In this document: in pieces, positions 57,453 to 64,000 of the stretch | Layout of the letters: each line of letters begins with the position of its first letter | How positions within the stretch are numbered: the first letter of the stretch is position 1 | NCBI GenBank assembly: GCA_033977485.1 | Contig: CM066987.1 | Span: 73,506,088 to 73,570,087 of the forward strand | Direction: 5' to 3' | DNA length: 64,000 bases | Source: Hydrangea macrophylla | Taxonomy: Eukaryota > Streptophyta > Magnoliopsida > Cornales > Hydrangeaceae | The notes under the pieces: model-generated | Database searches by the model: none | Seen by the model: only the letters and a program-made list of their open reading frames with translations | Told to the model about the DNA's origin: nothing | Program-made: the position numbers and the translations under genes

Positions 57453-60400
57453 TTATAACCATAAGGAAAGATAATCATGAAGCTTTGGGTCTTTCGCCCA
57501 TTTAATAGAAACTTGGGCATGGATATTGATGATAATATCGCTAGATATCCTTTCTTTTGGTTTCCTTTCAAGTTTGAAGATCCTAGCATTCCTCTCCCTC
57601 CATATTGCATAGATGGTATTTCCTAGGCACATCCTAGGCATTATATCTTTGGCCTTCTTTGACTTCCATTTACTAGCTGCCCAAATCACAAAGGAATTCC
57701 AATTCAAGGGGGCCCCAGCTATACTGATCCTGCTCAAGAGACCCTGCCAAATGAAATGAGAGTAGTCACAAGAAAAGAACAAATGATCATGAGATTCGAT
57801 ATCTTTAAAGCAAAAAACACAAGCAAGAGGGCCCGGAGTGAAATGCCAAATCCTATCTTGAGTAGAAAGTTTATTCAGCATGGCAAGCCAAACAATAACA
57901 CTGTGGCTGGGGATATTCCCCGGGAACCAAGTCAAATGATACCAAGGAACAATCGGATGTTTATCTCTCAAGAATTCCCAGGTAGGGGAAAGCTCAAATT
58001 TCCCTTTGGGGGAAGGATTCCACAAGATAGTATCATTTCCATGTGATGGAGGAGGAAGAGAGGCCGTGACAGCCTTAATGGCTATAAGCTCCCAAGAGGA
58101 CGCTACAGGCCACTTCCATTCATCCCTAACAATAATAGTGTTAACTTTAGAGGAATTAGGTAATGCAGCATAATGAATAACATTTGACCCATATTTATCA
58201 AAAATAGAACCAAATGGGAGCCACGGGTCGTGCCAAAGGTAAGTAGACGTGCCATTACCAACCTTATACTTCAACAAGGGTTTAGCAATGTCCCTAAGTT
58301 TAAGAAGCTTCCTCCAGTACCAAGAGCACTGGGCAGGAGGCTTAACAAACCAGAAACTCTGATCTTTAAGCATATAAACTCTAATCCACTTATTCCAATG
58401 GGAAGAATTGGATGGAGAGAGAAGATTCCATATGTGTTTAAGGTTTAGGATCGAATTCATTTCAACCAAAGGTTTAAGACCGAGTCCTCCTTCCTTTTTG
58501 GGTAAGCAAACTTTATCCCACGCAACCTTAGACCCATAAGTCTTCTCTACACTACCAGACCATAGGAACCGTCTAATTATCTGTTCAATATCCTTCAAAA
58601 GCCCTTTAGGGAGCACAAACATCCCAGCCCAGTAATTATGAATTCCCCTAATAACAGTGTTAACAAGTTGAATTCTCCCAGCATATGACAAAAATTTTGA
58701 GGTCCAAGACTGGACCCTAGCTGTGATTCTCTTAGTAAGGTCATTACAGTCACACTTCCTAAGTCTAGAAGTAATAAGAGGGACACCAAGGTACTTTAGA
58801 GGAAGAGACCCCATGGAAACTTGGAAAACTTGCTTAATAGTCTCTCCCTCCTCTTCGAGAACATCTGCCATAAACAAACAACTTTTGGAATTATTAGCAC
58901 TTAGACCCGTGAAATCGTGAAATTGAAGTAGGGTATCCTTGATAATTTTGGCAGATTGACCATCTCTATGAAAGAAAATCATAAGATCATCAGCAAAGCA
59001 AAGATGGTCAGTCTTAGTTTTCTCACATCTCCAATGATATTTAAACGAATTAGAGTTAGTGATGTTATGGTGAAGCAGTTGACTGAGAGAATCCATAATT
59101 AAAACAAACAAGTAAGGGGAGATGGGATCTCCCTGACGAAGGCCTCTGGCTCCTTCAAAATACCCAACTGACTCCCCATTAAAGCATATGGAGTACTTAG
59201 GCGTAGTAACACATGCCTGAATCCATTTGATAAAAGTTGGGGGAAATCCCAGCACAACAAGTAAGTCAAATAAGAAAACCCAACTAACACTATCGTATGC
59301 TTTCATTAAATCAACTTTCACAGAGGCTCTGGGAACTCCACCAGATTTATGATAGTTTCTCATTAAATCTTGGGCTAGTAAGATATTATCACTAATTTTC
59401 CTCCCTTTGATGAAAGCAGATTGAGCCTGATCAATCAAGCTAGGGAGAGTGGACTGGATTCTTTTCGCAATAATCTTAGAAATGCACTTGTAAATAGTAT
59501 TGCAACAAGAAATAGGTCTAAACTCTCCCATGGCAGAAGGGTTAGGCACTTTGGGAATGAGAGCAATAAGAGTGGCATTTGTCTCCCTCAGAAGCTCACC
59601 ATAGATGAAAAATTCTTTAACCGCGGCAATAAAAGTAGGACCAATAATATCCCAAGAGACCTTGAAAAAATGAGCATTATACCCATCAGGGCCAGGAGCT
59701 TTATTGCTATGAAGGCCAAATAAAGTATCTTTGATTTCTTTTTCCGTCGGAATGTTTTCCAAATCCCTAATTTGATCTAATTGTAAAGATTTTGAAATAA
59801 CTTTCCTAAGCTCCTGGATACCCGGGTACCTATGGGACGCAGCAGTACCGAGTAAATTTTGGTAATATCTAATGGTCTCACTTTTTGCTTCTTCCTCAGA
59901 AGAGGTGATAGTACCATCTGGTCTAACGAGGGAGATGATTCTTTTCATATTACGCCTTTGTTTGATGGAGTTATAAAAATACGATGTGTTTTTGTCTCCT
60001 CCCTCAAGCCATTGGATTCTAGATTTCTGTCTAGCTATATCCTCTTCAATTCTAGACGCTTCATAGAATGCTCTGACTTTCTCTTTCTCTTTACTCATGA
60101 GACCAACATCCATGGGGTTAATATCTCTGTCTTTTTGACATTGCAAAAGCTCAACTCTAGCTTTATCCAAATTAACCTTTTCTTTCCCGATAATGTCTTT
60201 TGAAAGGAATTTCAAATCTATTTTAAGAAAACTGAGTTTTTTACAAAGTTGGAACTGTGCATTGCCAACAACCGGATGACCCCAAGACTTTTGGACAGTA
60301 GGGTAAAAATTTGTAAGCGACGATAAGAAGTTAAAATACTTGAACTGTCTTCCTTTCCTATGATTGGTATTATCAAGGTGAATAAAAATAGGGGAGTGAT

Positions 60401-61082
60401 CAGAAATACCTGCAGGTTTAAAGTTAGCATAGGATAAAGGGAAAATGTCAAGCCAGACTTGATTAACAACAGCCCTATCCAGCTTCCTGTGAGTGAGATC
60501 GGGCTTACCAAATCTCCTATTACACCAAGTGAAAAAAATACCAACATAACGAAGATCAACAAGACAAGAATCATTAATACACTGATTAAATTCATCCCTC
60601 TCAACATCACTACCTTTATCTCTCCCCTGTATCTCATTTGGGAAACGAGTGACATTAAAATCCCCAAACGTGATCCATGGAGTAGACCCCATAGACCTGG
60701 CAAGAGAAATGATAGAGCTCCAGAGAGGAATCCTAAGATTGCCTGTGTTAAAAGCATATATAAAAGAAGCTTCGAAAAGGAATTTATTATCATTAGCAGT
60801 GATTCTAGTGTGGATCATTTGCGAGGAAGAGAGCAGAATGTCAACTTTTACTCTATCTGGGTTCCAAATAACCCAAATCCTACCCGCTAAATCAGGGGCG
60901 CAGTTTGAGGCGAAACCCCATTGAGGCATAATGGCTTGGTGAATACTTCCTTGATTAGTGAATTTAACTTTAGTTTCAATTAAACCCAACACATGAATAT
61001 CATTATCGATGACAAACTTTTTAAGTTCTTTTTGTTTATGAGGCTGGTTCAGCCCTCTGATGTTCCAGTTACAAATAATCAT
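57453..61082 (-). CDS. LINE-E ORF2: complete endonuclease-reverse transcriptase
   Basis: 1209 residues from ATG 61082-61080; a TTG one codon earlier is not needed. N-terminal APE-like endonuclease: CNWNIRGLNQP (residue 4), LIETKV (about 36), FGDFNVTRFPNE (about 140), ISDHSPIF with the catalytic SDH near 229. It would nick target DNA. RT: QWLEGGDKNTSYF, APGPDGYNAHFF, FRPISCCNT, KVDLMKAYDSV, GLRQGDPISPYLF and FADDL with the catalytic Asp pair near 697; it would copy the LINE RNA at the nick. C-terminal zf-RVT-like zinc motif CVFC...SHDHLFFSC near 1085, then DYLSLWL before the stop. All motifs expected of a plant L1 ORF2 are present and uninterrupted. Activity itself cannot be read from sequence. 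Confidence 0.93.
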   Translation of the reverse strand: MIICNWNIRGLNQPHKQKELKKFVIDNDIHVLGLIETKVKFTNQGSIHQAIMPQWGFASNCAPDLAGRIWVIWNPDRVKVDILLSSSQMIHTRITANDNKFLFEASFIYAFNTGNLRIPLWSSIISLARSMGSTPWITFGDFNVTRFPNEIQGRDKGSDVERDEFNQCINDSCLVDLRYVGIFFTWCNRRFGKPDLTHRKLDRAVVNQVWLDIFPLSYANFKPAGISDHSPIFIHLDNTNHRKGRQFKYFNFLSSLTNFYPTVQKSWGHPVVGNAQFQLCKKLSFLKIDLKFLSKDIIGKEKVNLDKARVELLQCQKDRDINPMDVGLMSKEKEKVRAFYEASRIEEDIARQKSRIQWLEGGDKNTSYFYNSIKQRRNMKRIISLVRPDGTITSSEEEAKSETIRYYQNLLGTAASHRYPGIQELRKVISKSLQLDQIRDLENIPTEKEIKDTLFGLHSNKAPGPDGYNAHFFKVSWDIIGPTFIAAVKEFFIYGELLRETNATLIALIPKVPNPSAMGEFRPISCCNTIYKCISKIIAKRIQSTLPSLIDQAQSAFIKGRKISDNILLAQDLMRNYHKSGGVPRASVKVDLMKAYDSVSWVFLFDLLVVLGFPPTFIKWIQACVTTPKYSICFNGESVGYFEGARGLRQGDPISPYLFVLIMDSLSQLLHHNITNSNSFKYHWRCEKTKTDHLCFADDLMIFFHRDGQSAKIIKDTLLQFHDFTGLSANNSKSCLFMADVLEEEGETIKQVFQVSMGSLPLKYLGVPLITSRLRKCDCNDLTKRITARVQSWTSKFLSYAGRIQLVNTVIRGIHNYWAGMFVLPKGLLKDIEQIIRRFLWSGSVEKTYGSKVAWDKVCLPKKEGGLGLKPLVEMNSILNLKHIWNLLSPSNSSHWNKWIRVYMLKDQSFWFVKPPAQCSWYWRKLLKLRDIAKPLLKYKVGNGTSTYLWHDPWLPFGSIFDKYGSNVIHYAALPNSSKVNTIIVRDEWKWPVASSWELIAIKAVTASLPPPSHGNDTILWNPSPKGKFELSPTWEFLRDKHPIVPWYHLTWFPGNIPSHSVIVWLAMLNKLSTQDRIWHFTPGPLACVFCFKDIESHDHLFFSCDYSHFIWQGLLSRISIAGAPLNWNSFVIWAASKWKSKKAKDIMPRMCLGNTIYAIWRERNARIFKLERKPKERISSDIIINIHAQVSIKWAKDPKLHDYLSLWL

Positions 61083-61084
61083 CA
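61080..61084 (-). promoter_or_regulatory. TGATG stop-start overlap between LINE-E ORF1 and ORF2
   Basis: The ORF1 stop TGA (61084-61082) and ORF2 ATG (61082-61080) share one A. The stop differs from the TAATG of LINE-A and LINE-D, but the one-base overlap is the same, which argues for a selected arrangement. Confidence 0.7.
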
Positions 61085-64000
61085 ATAACTATTTCGGGAG
61101 TTAGAGATACCTGAGGTAGCACCCTTCCTCATATCACTTACTTGAATTGGAGGCCTATGGTGATTTGGACCTGGATAGCAGGCTTGATTTCTGTCTCTGC
61201 ATTGGTCCTGAAGCTGGGGAGCTTCTTTTTTGTGATGCTGATTCAGATCCGTGAGGGCCTCTTCCTCTGCAATGAGATCTTCAGAAGCCAAAATATCAAA
61301 TTTGTTGTTCTCTCGCACACCTTGCCCTGGTTTAATAGGCCCCTGCCTCTGAGTACCAGCAATAGTTGAGACAATAGAGCCTGTTGCTGCAGTAGTTTCT
61401 AAGAAAGAGCTAGCAGATTCATTCTTATTACCACTAGAATTGACCTGAGTTGGGATTTCTTGAGAGGAGGAAAGATGCTGAAATGGTTGTTGTTCTTTAT
61501 TGTCACAAAATTCCTCGTTAATACCAGAACCATCTTCTAAGCGGACATCCAATCTAACTGGACTTTGTAACATCTCCTCCCTGCCAAGACTAGGATTATT
61601 CTCTTCAGCGCTAGTGTCGATAACTATCTTCCCTTTATTCTTAATCATCCAAACCCCCTCCTCCATCTGCCCCTTGGAAGGAGTAGAAGGTCTAGATCCT
61701 ATAGTTGTTTTCGTTTGTACATTGGGAATCCTAGCACAATCATGGCCAAATTTTTTACACTTAGCACATCGAAGAGGGGTCCATTGATATTCCACTTTGA
61801 GGTGAATTCTGTCCACTTCTCCACTGATTGGGTCCTCGGCTTCCAGCTCCAAGTGCTTCTGAATGTCTTGAGTCGCACTAATCTCAATACAAATTCTCGC
61901 ATAGGAGATACGTCGGCAAGATGCAGTCAATTTATCAACATGGATAGGCTTCCCCAACGCACTGGCAATATGGCTCAGTCCCTCTGGTGTCCAGTACTCA
62001 AGCGGAATATTGAATATATGAACCCAAACAGGAATTGAGCGGGGGGCTTCCTTGGTTAACATAAGCCCAGTGTGCCAATGCTTAAGGAGGATGGGTTGGC
62101 CAGCAAAGTACCAGGGCCCCCCTTCAAGAATGAATTCACTTTCTTCCTTACTGTCAAAAGTGAAAAAGAAGTACCCCGAATCTGTTGCTATCATGTCCTG
62201 GAGCCCATGGTTAGACCACATTCTGGAGGAGCTATTCTTAACAAGGGAATAGGGAAGTTTCCTTCCTATGAAATAGCCCACCAACGTATTGGACCAGGCT
62301 CTGCTGCCTTCCACAGCAAGGTGCTTAGGCATACGCACTATACTGCCCACAGAGTCCTCCCTAGGTCTGATGTATCTAAGGTTGAAGGAAGGTTTGTCCT
62401 TTTGCTTTACCAAATCAGCCCAATTTTTGGTCATGAGAGTAGAACTAGGTCCGGACTTAGCTTTTCCTTCACCATTAATTGGGTTAGAATCTATAAAATT
62501 GCCATCGCCACTACTATTCAACATCTCATCTGAAGACTTCGTACCATTGTGAATGCATGAAGAAGCCTTCCGGATATTTGAGTGTGTGTTTTGATCTTCC
62601 AACTGTGGATTGACGTTATAGTCTCCAGTGGAGCCATGACTCTTATCTCTGTAGTCAATCATCTTGCTTTCCCTCACAATAGTAGCTGAACTAGATGTAA
62701 CACGAGGGGACAAAGCGCCTGAAATTGCGGATCCCGTACTGCAGCCCACATGGGCGCCTTCACTTCTCTGCAGAGAACCAGGAAGGTCAACATGACCTTT
62801 TGGAACAGCACTAAGAGGAGCGTGCAACTCACCTCCTGGACCCACGTGGTGTATATTCAAACACATATCTTCATGTCCAACCAACTTAGCATTAACAACA
62901 GGGAACAACACGCCGGGTTTTAAGGAAGACTCAACACTACCCACGTTCTTGTCACCAGCTTTATGCTTGGTTGGGGAGATAGCAATATTACCGTTGCTCT
63001 CACAGGATGGAGCGTGAGCTTCACTTGCTAGAAACACCTTGGTAGTATCACTGCTAATAAATTTTGGATCAACAGCGGTGGTTTGCTCAACTTCTTGCAG
63101 AAATTTGCCAGGAACTTGACAATGGATGTTTACACTTGTACTACTAACTCCTTTACCCGCATCCTCATTGATTTTCCTCTGCACCAGATTTGAAGAGGAG
63201 CCAATTTTCATCATTTTAAGTTCATCCATTTCTGCATGTAATAAACGAATCTGGGCTTGAGCATCAAGGAGGGATTGTTCCAACCCAACCTTAGGTTCCT
63301 TCGGACATAGAAGAGGGCCTAGACCAGACCCAGTATCCTCAACTCCTATAGCAGATTCCTCCATCCTAACTACAACAAGTTCATCAGTGGTTGAAGCCTT
63401 GGATTTCCTTTTTAGTATTTCATTCGAATCTTGAAGTTTTAGAAACTGAGATGATTTCTCAGCTCTCCTTTCCTCCTGTTCATCTGGACTGGCAGATTGC
63501 TCTTCCCATTCCTCTGGTAGCTCCAACTCATCCTCAGAAAGCTCATATTTAGTAACCTTTGAAAGATCAAAGATACCTGATTCTCCTAAACCATACACAA
63601 TGGACTTAGCCGGATTTGTGATGATGAAGCCCTTACCATCTTCCTCTGATTTCCCCTTGTCTATCATAAGATTCTCAACTTGGGAAGTCTTGGTAGAACA
63701 AGAAGATTTTGCAGAACTAATTAACAAAGGAGGTTCAGCAACTCCCTTTGAATCTTGAGAACTATTCGAGGTGGGGTAGTTCCCATTCTCAGATTTAGCC
63801 ACATTAAGGACATGAACCACCCCTTTAGGCTGGGTTTCACCAATGCTATGCCCATCTCTAAGTTGAACAGACCCATCACCTTTAAGCAAAAATTTGCTCA
63901 CCAGTTCAGGAGTGAGAACAGATTGACTAATAGAATTCGTGTTCTTAGAGGAGCAATCTTCAAAAGCCCTCTTAACTGGAGAAACTTGGGGACATTGGTG
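61082..64000 (-). CDS. LINE-E ORF1: gag-like RNA-binding protein, N-terminus beyond the edge
   Basis: The frame is open from the window edge (HQCPQVSPVKRAFED) to TGA at 61084-61082, about 972 codons. The N-terminal half is long, acidic and low in complexity (LLKGDGSVQLRDG, GFIITNPAKSIVYGL, LQDSNEILKRKSK). The DUF4283-like domain runs about 62450-61850: WSNTLVGYFIGRKLPYS, GGPWYFAGQPILLKHW, IPVWVHIFNIPLEYW, RISYARICIEISA. Next comes VEYQWTPLRCAKC and the knuckle CAKCKKFGHDC at about 61770-61730. The C-terminal third is polar and repetitive with no domain I recognise. It should coat LINE RNA in the RNP. The GHDC spacing is shorter than in a standard CCHC knuckle. No disabling change is seen. Confidence 0.9.
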   Translation of the reverse strand, partial: HQCPQVSPVKRAFEDCSSKNTNSISQSVLTPELVSKFLLKGDGSVQLRDGHSIGETQPKGVVHVLNVAKSENGNYPTSNSSQDSKGVAEPPLLISSAKSSCSTKTSQVENLMIDKGKSEEDGKGFIITNPAKSIVYGLGESGIFDLSKVTKYELSEDELELPEEWEEQSASPDEQEERRAEKSSQFLKLQDSNEILKRKSKASTTDELVVVRMEESAIGVEDTGSGLGPLLCPKEPKVGLEQSLLDAQAQIRLLHAEMDELKMMKIGSSSNLVQRKINEDAGKGVSSTSVNIHCQVPGKFLQEVEQTTAVDPKFISSDTTKVFLASEAHAPSCESNGNIAISPTKHKAGDKNVGSVESSLKPGVLFPVVNAKLVGHEDMCLNIHHVGPGGELHAPLSAVPKGHVDLPGSLQRSEGAHVGCSTGSAISGALSPRVTSSSATIVRESKMIDYRDKSHGSTGDYNVNPQLEDQNTHSNIRKASSCIHNGTKSSDEMLNSSGDGNFIDSNPINGEGKAKSGPSSTLMTKNWADLVKQKDKPSFNLRYIRPREDSVGSIVRMPKHLAVEGSRAWSNTLVGYFIGRKLPYSLVKNSSSRMWSNHGLQDMIATDSGYFFFTFDSKEESEFILEGGPWYFAGQPILLKHWHTGLMLTKEAPRSIPVWVHIFNIPLEYWTPEGLSHIASALGKPIHVDKLTASCRRISYARICIEISATQDIQKHLELEAEDPISGEVDRIHLKVEYQWTPLRCAKCKKFGHDCARIPNVQTKTTIGSRPSTPSKGQMEEGVWMIKNKGKIVIDTSAEENNPSLGREEMLQSPVRLDVRLEDGSGINEEFCDNKEQQPFQHLSSSQEIPTQVNSSGNKNESASSFLETTAATGSIVSTIAGTQRQGPIKPGQGVRENNKFDILASEDLIAEEEALTDLNQHHKKEAPQLQDQCRDRNQACYPGPNHHRPPIQVSDMRKGATSGISNSRNSY

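Larger units (their letters stand above)
57083..64000 (-). mobile_element. LINE-E: apparently intact LINE, 5' end beyond the right edge
   Basis: Minus strand, T-run 57083-57095, 3' UTR 57096-57452, ORF2 57453-61082, ORF1 61082 to beyond 64000. No stop or frameshift is seen in either frame. It is inserted in S3 at ATAAAC, the same six bases as LINE-C. The 5' end, the ORF1 start and the second target-site duplication lie outside, so full length cannot be shown. It is the best candidate here for a recently active source copy. Confidence 0.9.

Noticed and set aside
1..64000. Host protein genes, tRNA, rRNA or telomere repeats
   Set aside because: Everything of coding size is explained by LINE or gypsy elements. 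I saw no TTTAGGG runs, rRNA-like stretches or convincing tRNA sequence.

Overview
The window is plant nuclear DNA, most likely from a dicot, with no recognisable host gene. It is made of three arrays of one ~179-bp satellite arranged as a ~2.42-kb higher-order repeat (HOR), seven L1-clade LINE copies (called LINE-A to LINE-G here), and parts of three Ty3/gypsy LTR retrotransposons (Gypsy-1 to -3). The plant call rests on LINE ORF1 proteins with a DUF4283-like domain plus zinc knuckle, LINE ORF2 ending in a zf-RVT-like domain, and a gypsy element with a tRNA-iMet primer-binding site. The species cannot be named from the sequence. A 179-bp satellite in HORs with chromovirus-like gypsy elements suggests a centromere or pericentromere; that is inference.

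Layout: 1-324 tail of Gypsy-3; 367-10465 LINE-A (minus strand), split by LINE-B at 1204-4341; 10466-13553 satellite S1; 13554-16813 LINE-C; 16814-17070 a satellite patch copied from nearby; 17071-28390 satellite S2, with a 19-nt LINE insertion (18237-18255) and a SINE-like tail (26495-26553); 28391-28505 an inverted LTR end; 28506-36126 Gypsy-1 with an extra upstream tail, its 5' LTR split by LINE-F; 36127-38189 Gypsy-2 fragment; 38313-44706 LINE-D, whose 5' third is inverted; 44703-57082 satellite S3, interrupted by LINE-G at 48410-49767; 57083-64000 LINE-E, which runs off the right edge.

Most elements are broken. LINE-A, LINE-B, Gypsy-1 and Gypsy-2 carry stops, frameshifts or nested insertions. 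LINE-C, -F and -G are 5'-truncated. LINE-E is the exception: its ORF2 is complete and its ORF1 is open to the window edge, joined by a one-base stop-start overlap (TGATG). LINE-A and LINE-D have the same arrangement (TAATG). LINE copies A, B, C, E, F and G share a 3' UTR hairpin, GGGGTATGCCCC on the element strand, 45-59 nt before the poly(A).

The most interesting material is at the junctions. Two LINE insertions (B and C) carry, at their 5' ends, direct-orientation copies of target DNA lying a short distance beyond the insertion, as if the growing cDNA switched template onto the target. LINE-D has the geometry of a twin-priming inversion. A 19-nt LINE tail with its own target-site duplication sits in one HOR copy, and similar degenerate LINE tails appear to be built into the HOR unit at two places, so very short LINE insertions may have become part of the satellite and been amplified with it.
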